64,000 nt of DNA from Lactobacillus sp. W8174 (GCF_016100975.1 NZ_JACFRN010000001.1:372001-436000), one strand, 5' to 3'. Counted from the stretch's first letter, positions 9,068-20,000 are shown. Notes: generated by a model not told the origin, from the sequence alone. Made by a program: numbers and translations.

Positions 9068-9508
9068 ATGGCAGATTTAAATGATATTCAACTATCCACT
9101 CAGGATATTTTAAAAAAACAATTTAGAACAAAGGTTAAAGGTTTGGATCCAGATGAGGTCGATGCTTTTTTAGATAAAGTGATTGCTGATTACGATACCT
9201 TTGAACAAATAATTGAAGATCTTTATGGCCAAATTGGTAAACTTCAGGGTGAACTAATGGAAGACCAACATAAAGAAGAATCCGTCCAAGCGCAAAAAAC
9301 TAGAAGGGTAAGTCCAGCGGTTACGCAGGAAACCGTCAGAACTTATAAACCGACTAAAGAAAGTTCTACTCATAGCTTTAATTCATCTACCGAATCGGAT
9401 TATCAAACGGAAAGTTCTACTAATATGGCTATCATTCAAAGAATTTCAACCCTTGAACGAAAAGTTTATAATCTGGAACAACGAGTTTATGGGTTACAAA
9501 AAGAGTAA
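9068..9508 (+). CDS. gpsB: Cell division regulator GpsB (DivIVA family)
   Basis: 146 residues from ATG 9068 (MADLNDIQL). A TTG twelve bases earlier is in frame but sits directly on the AAAGGAG ribosome site, so the ATG is preferred. The N-terminal DivIVA-type lipid-binding/coiled-coil domain is KKQFRTKVKGLDPDEVDAFL, residues about 18-37. A Ser/Thr-rich linker leads to a C-terminal helix (IQRISTLERKVYNLEQRVYG), as in GpsB. It is a cytoplasmic adaptor that couples class A penicillin-binding proteins to the divisome; a PBP1A gene lies 1.3 kb away. Confidence 0.92.
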   Translation: MADLNDIQLSTQDILKKQFRTKVKGLDPDEVDAFLDKVIADYDTFEQIIEDLYGQIGKLQGELMEDQHKEESVQAQKTRRVSPAVTQETVRTYKPTKESSTHSFNSSTESDYQTESSTNMAIIQRISTLERKVYNLEQRVYGLQKE

Positions 9509-9512
9509 GCTT

Positions 9513-9521
9513 TGATATAAT
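9513..9521 (+). promoter_or_regulatory. Extended -10 promoter of rnpB
   Basis: TGATATAAT (extended -10) lies about ten bases before the P1 helix of RNase P RNA. A weak -35, TTACAA (9494-9499), sits at 16-bp spacing inside the end of gpsB. Confidence 0.65.
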
Positions 9522-9529
9522 TTTAAATG

Positions 9530-9916
9530 GTGCAAATTTTGAGCAGTCGCGGTTTGACCTGTAAAAAGGTCAGGCTGAGGAAAGTCCACGCACGCACGAG
9601 CTGCGATGCTTGTAGTGTTCGTATTTAGCCCAATAAGCTAAAGAATTTTTAATTACGGCGAAAAAAGTGCTAAATCATACGTAAATGACATGCATGAATA
9701 TTCTGAAAAGTGCCACAGTGACGTAGCAGAGGTGGAAACGCTTCTGGTGGAACGAGGTAAACCCTGCGAGCGTGCAACCCAAACTTGGTGGGGGCGTTTC
9801 AATCTATGAAAATGAACTAAAGATTGGAGTTGCTAGTTAAAGCAAAGATAGATGGCTGCTAAGGGTATTTATGCCACAAATACCTTAACAGAACGTGGCT
9901 TATAGAAATTTGCATT
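9530..9916 (+). ncRNA. rnpB: RNase P RNA (bacterial class B)
   Basis: Universal RNase P core segments are present: GAGGAAAGTCC near 9577, then the 3' conserved AGCAGAGGTGGAAACG and the AAACCCTGCGAGCGTGCAACCC region typical of Firmicute class B. The ends pair as helix P1: TGCAAATTT at 9531 and AAATTTGCA at 9906-9914. A terminal ACAGAACGTGGCTTATAG block is also present. The RNA is the catalytic part of RNase P, which matures tRNA 5' ends. It sits between gpsB and ypsC, the conserved Bacillales/Lactobacillales position. Confidence 0.95.
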
Positions 9917-9919
9917 GGC

Positions 9920-9955
9920 AGCGTTGAGCTTTTCAAAGGGCTCAACGCTTTTTTT
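9920..9955 (+). terminator. Terminator of rnpB
   Basis: The stem AGCGTTGAGC pairs with GCTCAACGCT around the loop TTTTCAAAGG and is followed by seven T. It immediately follows the P1 helix. Confidence 0.9.
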
Positions 9956-9974
9956 AAGAAAAGAAAGAATTAAG

Positions 9975-11105
9975 ATGGAAAAATATCAACTATATACAAC
10001 TATGGGCGCAGGATTTGAAAGTGTTGTCGCCAAAGAATTACAGGCAATGGGCTATCAAACGCGTACTGAAAATGGCAGAGTATTTTTTGAAGGCGCGCAA
10101 AAAGATATTGTCAAAACCAATCTTTGGTTAAGAACGGCAGATCGCGTTAAAATTTTATTGAAAGAATTTAGAGCAACTGATTTCGATACTCTTTTTAATC
10201 AAGTTTATGACATTGACTGGGCAGAATTACTACCTGTTGACGCAAAATTTCCTGTGAAAGGTAGATCAGTCAGGTCTAAATTGCACTCTGAGCCCGGTAT
10301 CCAATCAATCGTGAAAAAGGCGATTGTAAATAAAATGTCAGATCAATATCATCGACGGGGCTTTTTGCCAGAGAATGGTAATGAATATCCTCTTGACATT
10401 CATATTAATAAAGATGTTGCCAGAATTTCATTGGATACTACTGGAGACAGCTTATTCAAAAGGGGCTATCGTATTGAACACGGTGGAGCACCACTAAAAG
10501 AAAACTTTGCAGCAGGACTATTAAAACTAACTCCATATGACGGCACTCATCCTCTTATAGATCCAATGACAGGTTCTGGTACTCTTGCTATTGAAGCTGC
10601 GTTAATAGGTAAAAACATCGCTCCTGGCAGTTGGCGCAAATTTGCTTTTGATGGCTTTGATTGGTTTGACAGTTCTATTCATCAGGAATTGCTAGCAGAA
10701 GCCAAGAATGAAATCAAACCACTTGAACAACCTATATGGGCAAGTGATATTGATCAGTCTATTCTTGAAATTGCCAAATTAAATGCCAATAATGCTGGTG
10801 TTTTACAAGATATTTATTTTAAGCAAGTTGCAGTAAAGGACTTTGCTACTGATCTACAAAATGGAGTTATAATTGCAAATCCACCATATGGTAAACGGCT
10901 AAAAGATCGAGAATCAGCTGAAAACCTTTATAAACAAATGGGCGAAACGTTGTTAAAATATGATAGTTTTAGTCAATATTATTTAGTTGGAGATCCTGCT
11001 TTTGAGAAATTTTTTGGTAAGAAAGCCACCAAAAAGCGAAAATTATTTAACGGCAACCTAAGAGTAGACTTTTATCAATATTGGGCAAAGAAAAATGATT
11101 ACTGA
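9975..11105 (+). CDS. ypsC: THUMP-domain class I RNA methyltransferase (YpsC/RlmL type)
   Basis: 376 residues from ATG 9975. An upstream in-frame extension would run through the rnpB terminator and is rejected. The N-terminal ferredoxin-like plus THUMP region covers about 1-160. The Rossmann methyltransferase has the SAM loop DPMTGSGTLAIEAALIG and the catalytic NPPYGKR motif (N6-adenine/N2-guanine type). The family methylates 23S rRNA guanosine using S-adenosylmethionine. It overlaps the next gene by 11 bases. Confidence 0.92.
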   Translation: MEKYQLYTTMGAGFESVVAKELQAMGYQTRTENGRVFFEGAQKDIVKTNLWLRTADRVKILLKEFRATDFDTLFNQVYDIDWAELLPVDAKFPVKGRSVRSKLHSEPGIQSIVKKAIVNKMSDQYHRRGFLPENGNEYPLDIHINKDVARISLDTTGDSLFKRGYRIEHGGAPLKENFAAGLLKLTPYDGTHPLIDPMTGSGTLAIEAALIGKNIAPGSWRKFAFDGFDWFDSSIHQELLAEAKNEIKPLEQPIWASDIDQSILEIAKLNANNAGVLQDIYFKQVAVKDFATDLQNGVIIANPPYGKRLKDRESAENLYKQMGETLLKYDSFSQYYLVGDPAFEKFFGKKATKKRKLFNGNLRVDFYQYWAKKNDY

Positions 11106-12324
11106 AAAATCAAATACGGAATTTTGGGTTATTACGGACACACACTTAATTGCTGATAGCTTGCATGATGATGGGCAGGCATTTCAGAATATTCAGAATA
11201 CTAGTCAGGGTAAAGATTTGGCTTATCAAGAAACAGCCTTACGTGCATTTGTTGACTTCGCCAATAAAAAGAAACCTGCCGCAATTATTGTCACTGGTGA
11301 CGTAACTTTTAACGGGGAGTTAGTTTCAGCACAAAAATTTGCTGAAATATTTTCTCGTTTAAAAGCCACAAAATTACTTGTCATACCTGGTAATCATGAT
11401 ATTTATGATGGCTGGGCACGTGCTTTTAAAGGTCCCAATCAGCTCTATGCTCAACAAATAAGTCCAAAAAGTTGGCAGGAAATATTTAAAAATTCATATG
11501 ACTGTGCACTGAGCATTGATCCTGATTCATTAGCATACAGTGTCCAACTAAATCAACGTTATCTTTTAATACTGCTGGATTCCAATATTTACGGTAAGCA
11601 GGAGTCTAATGGCGCACCGATGACCGAAGGACAAATAAATGAAGAAGAAATTATCTGGTTAGAAAAACAGTTGGAAAATGCTAAAAGAAATCATCTAAGG
11701 CCTTTATTATTCATGCATCATAACCTATATATTCATAATCAGGCCGTAAATCGAGGCTTTGTCCTAAATAATGCTCAACTTTTATGCCGCTTATGTCAGG
11801 ACTACAATATTAAACTTGCCTTTTCCGGACATATACACGCTCAAAACATAGTTGGACCAGTAGGAAAAACGCCTGCAATAGAAATAGTAACTTCCAGTTT
11901 TTGTTCATATGATCAGGGGTATGGGGTAATCGATGTAAGTCCGAATCATATTAAATATCAACGTCATACATTTAATATGAAGCCGTTTCTAACTAAAAGA
12001 GAGCTGGAAGAAAAAAATTTGGCCCATTTTCACCATTATTTGAAGGAAATTCAGATTAAAAATTTGCAAGGAAATTCCAATAAGAAAGATCATTTGCATA
12101 GTGAACAATCTGAGTTCTTGCAAAAGGTAAATCATTTGTTTATAGAAATGAATTATCAATATTTTACTGGACATAATCATATCGAAAAAGAGCAACTGAA
12201 AAAGTTATATTCTTCTCCTGAATTTAAAATTTTGCTCAAACAAAGACCACGTTTTAGCAATTATATGAGAACTTTATTTGATACGACTAGTCATAGCAAC
12301 CTTGAAGCAGAAATTTGGTATTGA
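11095..12324 (+). CDS. Calcineurin-like metallophosphoesterase
   Basis: 409 residues. Metal-binding motifs of the family occur in order: TDTHL near residue 14, GDVTFNGE near 69, GNHDIYDG near 102, HHN near 212 and SGHIHAQ near 251. No signal peptide is visible, so it is probably cytoplasmic. The C-terminal 120 residues are Lys/His-rich and helical. The substrate is unknown; related proteins hydrolyse phosphodiesters or nucleotides. It overlaps ypsC and is followed by the small membrane protein, so the three are probably one operon. Confidence 0.85.
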   Translation: MITEKSNTEFWVITDTHLIADSLHDDGQAFQNIQNTSQGKDLAYQETALRAFVDFANKKKPAAIIVTGDVTFNGELVSAQKFAEIFSRLKATKLLVIPGNHDIYDGWARAFKGPNQLYAQQISPKSWQEIFKNSYDCALSIDPDSLAYSVQLNQRYLLILLDSNIYGKQESNGAPMTEGQINEEEIIWLEKQLENAKRNHLRPLLFMHHNLYIHNQAVNRGFVLNNAQLLCRLCQDYNIKLAFSGHIHAQNIVGPVGKTPAIEIVTSSFCSYDQGYGVIDVSPNHIKYQRHTFNMKPFLTKRELEEKNLAHFHHYLKEIQIKNLQGNSNKKDHLHSEQSEFLQKVNHLFIEMNYQYFTGHNHIEKEQLKKLYSSPEFKILLKQRPRFSNYMRTLFDTTSHSNLEAEIWY

Positions 12325-12336
12325 AAAGGAGCCTTT

Positions 12337-12669
12337 ATGAGAAAAAAGCATTTCATTATTTTAGGTCGCAGTGGATTAATTTATTTTAGCTGGGTATTAA
12401 TAGTTCTTTTTTTATGTCTTATTTTCTTATATGAAAGTACAAAAGTTTTCAACTGGCCGGCTTTAATTTGTGCTTTAGTTTTCTTAATGTTATTAGTTAA
12501 TACTTACTTTAATTCATATTGGACCGATGAAATATTTAAGCTGCCATTTCGTGCTAAAGCAAAATTGACATCTGAACCAGCAATTATTTTCGACTGGCAG
12601 CTGCTAAAAATTTACAAAATCAAAATTGCAGAATTTGGCCAGTACTATTTATTAAGATTTGAAAAATAA
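12337..12669 (+). CDS. Small membrane protein, possibly EbsA family
   Basis: 110 residues with two hydrophobic segments (about 14-36 and 41-60) and a short hydrophilic C-terminal part. Size, topology and position after the metallophosphoesterase resemble the EbsA family described first in Enterococcus, but I recognise no diagnostic motif. AAAGGAG lies seven bases before the ATG, twelve bases after the preceding stop, so it belongs to the same operon. Confidence 0.5.
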   Translation: MRKKHFIILGRSGLIYFSWVLIVLFLCLIFLYESTKVFNWPALICALVFLMLLVNTYFNSYWTDEIFKLPFRAKAKLTSEPAIIFDWQLLKIYKIKIAEFGQYYLLRFEK

Positions 12670-12810
12670 AAAAGGGCAGTTTCAGAAAATGATGTAACCT
12701 CAAAGGTTGGTAGTCATACTTAGTGGTGAGACTGTCTTGCCGTTTCAGAAGATTAAATTTAACATAATTCTTAATTTATGGCTGGCAATGCATAAAAATA
12801 GATCAATGTT

Positions 12811-12819
12811 TGTTATAAT
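12811..12819 (+). promoter_or_regulatory. Extended -10 promoter before fhs
   Basis: TGTTATAAT is a consensus extended -10 located 110 bases before the fhs ATG. The leader that follows holds AAAGGTGGGACC and a ten-codon frame (ATG 12859 to TAG) without a good ribosome site; I do not recognise a known riboswitch in it. Confidence 0.6.
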
Positions 12820-12928
12820 GACAATTGATTAACTAAAAGGTGGGACCTAAATTCTAATATGAAAAGGATATTATTTAAAATGAAGAGTTAGACTTTAAAA
12901 TTTAAGAATATAGAAAGAGGCATGCGCA

Positions 12929-14605
12929 ATGAAATCAGATATTCAAATCGCACAAGAAGCTCACGCATTACCCATTAAGGAAATAGCCGCTAAGGTAGGC
13001 TTAAGTGAAACAGACATTGAACCATATGGCAATGACAAGGCTAAAATTAACTGGCAGGCAATAAAGCATATAATGGCCAAAAAACACCTTGCTAAACTTA
13101 TATTGGTTACCTCTATTTCACCCACTCCAGCTGGAGAGGGCAAGTCAACAATGACAATTGGTTTAGGAGATGCCATAAACAATCAATTACACCAGAAAAC
13201 CATGATTGCTTTGAGAGAACCGTCAATGGGACCAGTTTTTGGCTTAAAGGGCGGCGCAACTGGAGGAGGCCAGGCACAGGTAATTCCGATGGAGGATATT
13301 AATCTCCATTTTACCGGAGATATGCATGCTTTAACTGCCGCTATTGATACTTTAGCAGCACTAGTAGACAATTATATCTATCAGGGAAATGAACTTAAAT
13401 TAGATCCTGAGAGAATTCTTTTAAAGCGCGGAATTGATGTAAACGATCGCAGTTTAAGAAATATTACCGTTGGGCAAGGCTCAAAGTTTAATGGTGTTGA
13501 ACATAAGTCCAGTTTCGCAATTACTGTTGCCAATGAATTAATGGCTATTCTTTGCTTGTCGACTGATATCGATGACTTAAAAAAGAGAATTGGATTAATG
13601 CTCGTTGGTTATACCATTGATGATCAACCTGTTTTCGTTAAGGATCTTGGGTTTGAAGGTGCAATTGCCGCTCTTCTTTCCAATGCCTTAAAGCCTAACC
13701 TTGTTCAAACAATTGAGCATACACCTGCTTTAATTCATGGTGGTCCATTTGCCAATATTGCTCATGGTGCCAATACAGTAATGGCAACAAATTTGGCTTT
13801 GCATCTAAGCGATTATGTTCTGACTGAAGCAGGATTTGGTAGTGACCTTGGTGGCCAAAAATTCATGGACTTTGTCTCCGAACATCTTGATAAAAAGCCA
13901 GATGCCAGTGTAGTTGTGGCTACTGTCCGTGCCTTGAAATATCAGGCAGAAGGGACTACTGATAACTTAAGTAAGGAAAATCTGTCTGCTTTACGCGACG
14001 GTTTTGGAAATCTTAAGAGACATATGAATAATATGCGCAATTATGGTATTCCTGTTATTGTTTTGATTAATCATTTCGCAACAGATACTGAAAATGAACT
14101 TAATCTTTTACAAAAGCTGATCAAAGAGCAAGGAATTGACTCTGTTGTGGTAGATTATCATGAACAGGGCTCAAAAGGTGGCATAGAAGCAGCAAAAGCA
14201 GTCCTTGACTTAGCAAATTCTCAAAGCGGTCATCTTATTCCTACTTACCAAAAAGATGATGACGTTAAAACTAAAATCGCAAAAGTTGCCCAAAAAATAT
14301 ATCATGCCGCACGAGTAGAATATAGTGAAAAAGCGGAAAAAGATATTCAAGAACTGGAAAAAATGGGGAAGGATAAGTTGCCTGTAATTATTGCCAAGAC
14401 ACAATATTCATTCACTGATAATCAAAAATTATTAGGTGCTCCAACTGATTTTACTTTACACGTTAAAGGCGCTAGTTTGAAAAATGGAGCTGGCTTCATT
14501 GTCATAACTACAGGCCATGTTTTAGACATGCCTGGACTACCTAAGCATCCTGCTGCATTAGATATTGATGTTGACAACAATGGCAAAATTAGTGGCCTAT
14601 TTTAA
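12929..14605 (+). CDS. fhs: Formate-tetrahydrofolate ligase
   Basis: 558 residues, full length. The phosphate-binding loop is TPAGEGKST (residues about 66-74), followed by the family signatures [15 protein letters not shown] and [10 protein letters not shown]. The enzyme joins formate to tetrahydrofolate with ATP, giving 10-formyl-THF for purine synthesis and initiator-tRNA formylation in the cytoplasm. AAGAGG precedes the ATG. The C-terminal [10 protein letters not shown] segment is the usual one. It is followed by lspA after only eight bases. Confidence 0.96.
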   Translation: MKSDIQIAQEAHALPIKEIAAKVGLSETDIEPYGNDKAKINWQAIKHIMAKKHLAKLILVTSISPTPAGEGKSTMTIGLGDAINNQLHQKTMIALREPSMGPVFGLKGGATGGGQAQVIPMEDINLHFTGDMHALTAAIDTLAALVDNYIYQGNELKLDPERILLKRGIDVNDRSLRNITVGQGSKFNGVEHKSSFAITVANELMAILCLSTDIDDLKKRIGLMLVGYTIDDQPVFVKDLGFEGAIAALLSNALKPNLVQTIEHTPALIHGGPFANIAHGANTVMATNLALHLSDYVLTEAGFGSDLGGQKFMDFVSEHLDKKPDASVVVATVRALKYQAEGTTDNLSKENLSALRDGFGNLKRHMNNMRNYGIPVIVLINHFATDTENELNLLQKLIKEQGIDSVVVDYHEQGSKGGIEAAKAVLDLANSQSGHLIPTYQKDDDVKTKIAKVAQKIYHAARVEYSEKAEKDIQELEKMGKDKLPVIIAKTQYSFTDNQKLLGAPTDFTLHVKGASLKNGAGFIVITTGHVLDMPGLPKHPAALDIDVDNNGKISGLF

Positions 14606-14613
14606 GAGTAACA

Positions 14614-15072
14614 ATGCAATTTTTATATTTAATTATTTCATTATTAATAGTGATCTCCGATCAGTCTTTAAAATCTTTTATTGCTGGTAATTATAAATTG
14701 GGTGAATCACACCAAGTTTTACCTCACATTTTCTCATTTACTTATGTGCAAAATGAGGGCGCAGCTTGGAATATTCTTCCGGGTCAAATGGGACTTTTTT
14801 ATCTAGTTAGCATTATTGCTATCATAGTCTGTTTATATTATCTGTTTAGTAAAAAATTTCATAGTAAACTTTTTAGTATTGGGGTCGCATTAGTTCTTGG
14901 AGGAATCATAGGTAATTTAATTGACCGAATTCATCTAAAGTATGTCATTGATATGATTCAAGTAGACTTTATTCACTTCAATATATTTAATATTGCAGAT
15001 TCTGCAATAACAGTAGGGATAATACTCGTTTTTATTTATCTTCTGTTTTTTGATGAAAGTGAAAAAAAATAA
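14614..15072 (+). CDS. lspA: Lipoprotein signal peptidase (signal peptidase II)
   Basis: 152 residues with four membrane segments. The two catalytic aspartates are in GNLIDRIH and NIADSAITVG, and the family motif FTYVQNEGAAWNIL is present. It cleaves the signal peptide of prolipoproteins after lipid attachment. The weak AAGAG before the ATG and the eight-base gap suggest coupling to fhs; the stop overlaps the start of the pseudouridine synthase by one base. Confidence 0.95.
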   Translation: MQFLYLIISLLIVISDQSLKSFIAGNYKLGESHQVLPHIFSFTYVQNEGAAWNILPGQMGLFYLVSIIAIIVCLYYLFSKKFHSKLFSIGVALVLGGIIGNLIDRIHLKYVIDMIQVDFIHFNIFNIADSAITVGIILVFIYLLFFDESEKK

Positions 15073-15983
15073 TGCCTGATAAATATCAACTTGTCATTCA
15101 AGATGAAAAAGGCAGAATAGACAAAGTTCTGGCGACTAAAATTCCAACTTTATCTCGCTCAAGGATCCAAGAATTAGTACAAGACAAAAATATTCTAGTT
15201 AATGGCAAAAGGGTTAAAACTTCTTATAAAGTTCAAAAAAATGACTTAATTTCAGTTTTTATACCCAAATTAAAGCCTTTGGCCGTAACTCCAGAGGACA
15301 TACCACTAGATATTGTTTATGAAGATCAAGATGTAATAGTTGTTAACAAGCCTCAAGGTATGGTAGTTCATCCAGCTGCCGGACATCCGGACCACACTCT
15401 TGTCAATGCATTACTTTTTCATACTAAAAATTTGGCTGAAAGTCCTGAGGGCTTTCGTCCGGGAATTGTGCATCGAATTGATAAAGACACATCTGGTTTG
15501 TTAATGGTAGCCAAAAATGCTTTTGCGCGTGAAAGCTTAGAGAAACAATTAGCAGAAAAGACAAACAAAAGACTTTATTTAGCAATTGTGCATGGGAATT
15601 TTTCTGAAAAATCTGGAACAATTGAAGCTCCGATCGGACGTGATCATTATAATCGTAAAAAAATGGCTGTAGTTGAAAATGGTAAAAATGCAGTCACTCA
15701 TTTTACTGTCCTAGAACAGTTTCAAAAATATAGTTTAATAAAATGTCAGCTTGAAACAGGACGTACACACCAGATCAGGGTGCATCTTGCGTATATTGGA
15801 CATCCCGTTGCAGGAGATCCATTATATGGACCACATCATACCTTAAACGGTAATGGTCAGTTTTTGCATGCTCAAGTTCTGGGCTTTAAGCAGCCACGTT
15901 CAGGTAAATGGCTGGAATTTGATGTGCAGCCTCCACAAATTTTTTTGGAACAATTGGCTGACTTAAGAGAAAAAAGTGATTAA
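15072..15983 (+). CDS. rluD: RluD-family 23S rRNA pseudouridine synthase
   Basis: 303 residues. The N-terminal S4 RNA-binding domain (about 15-65; LSRSRIQELVQDKNILVNG) is followed by the RsuA/RluD catalytic domain. The catalytic Asp lies in HRIDKDTSGLL, and LETGRTHQIRVH is the conserved C-terminal motif. It corresponds to B. subtilis ylyB, which also follows lspA and precedes the pyr operon. Stop/start overlap with lspA indicates co-translation; carA follows directly. Confidence 0.94.
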   Translation: MPDKYQLVIQDEKGRIDKVLATKIPTLSRSRIQELVQDKNILVNGKRVKTSYKVQKNDLISVFIPKLKPLAVTPEDIPLDIVYEDQDVIVVNKPQGMVVHPAAGHPDHTLVNALLFHTKNLAESPEGFRPGIVHRIDKDTSGLLMVAKNAFARESLEKQLAEKTNKRLYLAIVHGNFSEKSGTIEAPIGRDHYNRKKMAVVENGKNAVTHFTVLEQFQKYSLIKCQLETGRTHQIRVHLAYIGHPVAGDPLYGPHHTLNGNGQFLHAQVLGFKQPRSGKWLEFDVQPPQIFLEQLADLREKSD

Positions 15984-17039
15984 ATGAAACGATATTTGAT
16001 TCTGGAAAATGGTCAATCATTTCCAGGAGAAGGATTAGGAGCTTCAATAATTTCCACAGGGGAACTAGCTATTCAAACCGGTAATTTTGGTTATCAGGAA
16101 GCTTTAACTGATCCAACAAACACAGGTAAAATTTTAGTTTTTACTGCTCCTATGATCGGTGGCAATGGCATTAACGCAATAGATTATGAAAGTATTAATC
16201 CAACTGTAAAAGGAATTATTGCCAATGATGTAGCTCAAAATATTTCAGATAGTGAAAACTTTCAAGATTTAGCTTCTTTTTTAAAGGAAAAAAACATACC
16301 GGCTATTTATAACGTTGACACCAGGGCTCTAGTTCATCTTTTAAATAAAGAGAAAACCATAAAAGCCTCAATCATGGACACAAACGACGAACATGCTTTT
16401 GATCAAATCAAAGCTTTAGTTTTGCCTAAAAACAAGTCTGCCACTGTTTCAACTAAAAATGCATATGCGGTACCTAACGTCGGTAAAACTGTGGCTATTA
16501 TCGATCTGGGATTAAAGCATTCTATGCTTAGAGAATTATCTTTACGAAAAGTAAACGCTACTGTTTTACCTTATAACGTGTCAGTACCCGATATTAAAAA
16601 TTTGCGGCCGCAAGGAATTATTATTTCGGGTGGTCCAGGAAAAGTGGAAGAACTCAAAGAGAATCTAAATCCTATTATGGCCGCATTTTATAGAAAAATT
16701 CCTCTTTGGGGAATTGGTCTGGGCTTTTTAGCCTTAAGTGAATTTCTTAATTTTGAATTAGTTGCTTTGCCGCAGGCCTATAACGGTATTAATTATCCTG
16801 TTATTGACCAAAATACGAATGAGATTTGGCAAGTGGCGATGAATATAGATCAATTAGTACTGCCAAACAGCGTCCAATTTGAAATGGAAAAAGAATTATA
16901 CGATCTCCATAGTGAGTTATTAGCTGGTTACAGTAATAAAGCCAATAAGGTAATTGGTACAGCTTTTAATGCTGAAGGTGCGCCTGGAAGCCTTGATGCT
17001 CTTCCTATTTTTGATAATTTTGTAGAGATGATGGTGTAA
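15984..17039 (+). CDS. carA: CarA-like protein with a degenerate glutaminase site
   Basis: 351 residues, close to the normal length of the small subunit of carbamoyl-phosphate synthase. The N-terminal CPSase small-chain domain is recognisable (FGYQEALTDPTNTGK; VDTRALVHLL), as is the class I amidotransferase fold (IISGGPGK at 214-220). The nucleophile Cys of GxCLGH is Gly245 and the following His is Phe248 (GIGLGF). The catalytic His of HPE is Asn329, with Glu331 kept. Glutamine hydrolysis is therefore not expected. Starts one base after rluD, carB follows after two bases. No PyrR-binding attenuator is seen. Whether it is decaying or repurposed is open. Confidence 0.88.
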   Translation: MKRYLILENGQSFPGEGLGASIISTGELAIQTGNFGYQEALTDPTNTGKILVFTAPMIGGNGINAIDYESINPTVKGIIANDVAQNISDSENFQDLASFLKEKNIPAIYNVDTRALVHLLNKEKTIKASIMDTNDEHAFDQIKALVLPKNKSATVSTKNAYAVPNVGKTVAIIDLGLKHSMLRELSLRKVNATVLPYNVSVPDIKNLRPQGIIISGGPGKVEELKENLNPIMAAFYRKIPLWGIGLGFLALSEFLNFELVALPQAYNGINYPVIDQNTNEIWQVAMNIDQLVLPNSVQFEMEKELYDLHSELLAGYSNKANKVIGTAFNAEGAPGSLDALPIFDNFVEMMV

Positions 17040-17041
17040 AA

Positions 17042-20000
17042 ATGCCTTTAGAAAATGACTTAGATAAAGTTTTAATCATTGGATCAGGCCCAACCTTGGT
17101 TGGTAAAGTGTCTGAAACTGATTTGTTAGTTGAAGATGCAATTCGAGCACTTTTTGAAGAAGATATTCAAGTAGTTTTGGTTAATCCCAATCCGGCAACT
17201 GTTTCTACTGACAAAAAGCCCGGTTTAACCGTCTATCTGGAACCAATGACATTGGAATTTCTTAAAAGAATAATTCGTATGGAGGAACCAAATGCTATTA
17301 TTTCTGCCTACGGTTCAACTACAGGCTTAAAAGTTACCAGAGAATTGGTTCAAGACGGCATATTGCAAAAAATGGGAGTTAGGTTACTAACACTGAATAA
17401 ACAAACTCTTGCAATGGACAATCACCAAAAACTAAACAACTTTTTGTCTGAGAACCAGATTGAAAGCAATAAATATTGGAATCTAACTGACTTTAATGCT
17501 GTTGATATTCAGAAGCAGCTATCTGAAAAAGTTCAGTTTCCAGTGATGCTTATCAAAGAAAATACCTCGACCAATAATACACAAATTATTTTTGATAACG
17601 TTTCCGATTTAAATGAATATTTAACAAAAGAAGGACAATCTGAGAACTTTTCTTTTAGTAATTACCATTTGTCTGAAGATCTTTCTTCTTGGGGAGAAGT
17701 CATTGCTAACATAATTCGTGACAGTTCTGGAAATGTACTTTTCACCAATTTAGCTGATACTCTTGAATCCGTAGCTATCAATGCTGGCGATTCTGCTACT
17801 GTAATGCCAGCTTTAACGCTTAATAATGACCAAGTACAAAAAATTCGTGCCATTGCTAAAGTAATTGCTAACAAATTAAAAATAGTGGGAATATTAAATA
17901 TACATTTTGCTGTCAAACATGACGGCACCAAATTCTCAGTAAAAATTTTATCAATCAAGCCTCGGTTGACACGCAGTGCGATTTGGTCAAAAAGAGTAGG
18001 TTTGTATAGTTTAGGCTATATTGTTTCTAAAATAGCCATTGGCTATCGTTTAGATGAAATAACAGATCCATTATCAGGTCTTAATGCTGCTGTTGAACCA
18101 ACTTTAGATAAAGTCGCAGTTAGAATGCCTTTCTGGTCCCTAACACAATCTGGCAGCAACCACTATTTATTAGGTACCAAAATGCAAGCCAGTGGGGAAG
18201 CCATTGGCTTAGGAACAAATTTTGAATCAGCTTTTTTAAAGGGACTTGCGTCAACAGTTAATCTGAAAATGGCACTTAATGTTTTTAAAACTGAAAAAGC
18301 AAAAGAAAAAAGTGAAATTGCAAGTGATTTAAAGCATCCCGATGAGTCACATTTAATTAAGCTTTTAGCCGCAATATCCAAGGGTTTTGATTATCATGAG
18401 CTGCAAAACATTATTCATATCCATCCCGTTTATTTTCAAAAACTGGCTCATATCGTGGCAATAGGTCAAAAATTAGCAGCTGGAAATCTAACAGATGAAC
18501 TATTGATTGAAGCTAAAAAGAGAGGATTTCGCAATGCATTAATTTCTGAACTTTCTAATACTGATGCCAATGCAATTAAAAAGAAGCTTATAAAATTACA
18601 TTTGAAGCCGGCTTATCAACAAATAGACGGGTCTGCCGGAACAATTAAGCCTCTAGTTAAGGCATATTACAGCTCATATGGAGTTCAAGATGAAAGCCAA
18701 GCTCTAACTGCAAACAAAAAAGTGCTTGTGATCGGAATGTTACCTTCACAAGTTTCAGTTACAAGCGAATTTGACTACATGATTAGTCATGCAATTGACA
18801 CTTTACATAATAATAATTATGCCACTGTTTTATTATCCAATAACGATGAATCTGTGGCAATTAGCTATAAAAGGGCAGATAAGGTCTATTTTGAACCTAT
18901 AACTCTTGAAAGCATCCTTCACATTGCCGAAAAAGAAGATATAAAAGATGTTTTAGTTCAGTTCTCCGGCAAAGAAATGAATGCTTTATGTAAAAAACTA
19001 ATAAAAAATGGCTTAAATATTTTAGGCAGTAAAAATATTAATCCGAAGGATCGTATTGACCAAGTTTTAAATAAACCATTGAAAAATTTAGGACAAAATA
19101 AGCTTTTAACAACAGTTGATAAAACCGAAGCTAAGAATTTTATCAACGAACATGGTTTTCCAATCCTCATTGGCGGATTTAACAATATGGGTGTTAAGCA
19201 AAAATCTGCTGTTGTTTATGATTTGCCGGCTCTAAAAAAATATTTGAAAGAAAATCAATTATCCAAAGTTAGTTTATCTCATTTTATTGAAGGAAATAAA
19301 TATGAAATCACGGCTATTTCAGACGGCAAGAATGTTACGCTTCCCGGTATTATAGAACACCTGGAACAAACTGGCTCCCATGCATCAGATTCGATTGCTG
19401 TTTTTAAGCCACAGAATCTAACTAAAACAGGCAAAAAACTACTGCTTGAATATGCTACTGAATTGATTAAACGTATAAATATGCGTGGAATTTTTACCTT
19501 ACATTTTTTAATTGTTGATAAGAAAATATTTTTATTACAAATTAAGCCCTATGCCGGACATAATATTGCTTTTTTATCTAAGGCACTGGGAAAAGATATT
19601 ACCAAATGCGCAACGGAAGTGCTTATCGGCAAAAACTTACCTGACTTAGATTGTAAAAATGGTTTGTGGCATTCAAATAATTTCATTTTCGTTAAAATGC
19701 CAGTTTTTTCATACATTAACTACCGAAGCGAAAACTCTTTTGATTCAAAAATGAAATCGTCTGGCTCTGTCATGGGCCGAGATACTGAGCTTGCAAAAGC
19801 TTTATACAAGGGTTATGAAGCTAGCGGGTTAAGAATACCAAACTTTGGTACGATTTTTATATCTGTTCGCAATGAAGATAAAAAGAAAGTGACAGAATTG
19901 GCTCAACGTTTTTATCGTCTGGGATTTAAAATAATTGCCACTGAAGGGACAGCTAATGGTTTAGCAGAAGCTGGAATAACCACAGGAATTGTTTCCAAAA

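Noticed and set aside
9915-9974. N-terminal extension of the RNA methyltransferase
   Set aside because: It would be translated from the rnpB terminator stem; the family N-terminus begins at the ATG at 9975.
12820-12928. Tetrahydrofolate riboswitch before fhs
   Set aside because: GGTGGGACC looks slightly similar to conserved riboswitch blocks, but the remaining conserved segments and helices are missing.
15950-15990. PyrR-dependent attenuator before carA
   Set aside because: carA starts directly after the rluD stop; there is no room for an anti-anti-terminator and no conserved PyrR-binding loop.
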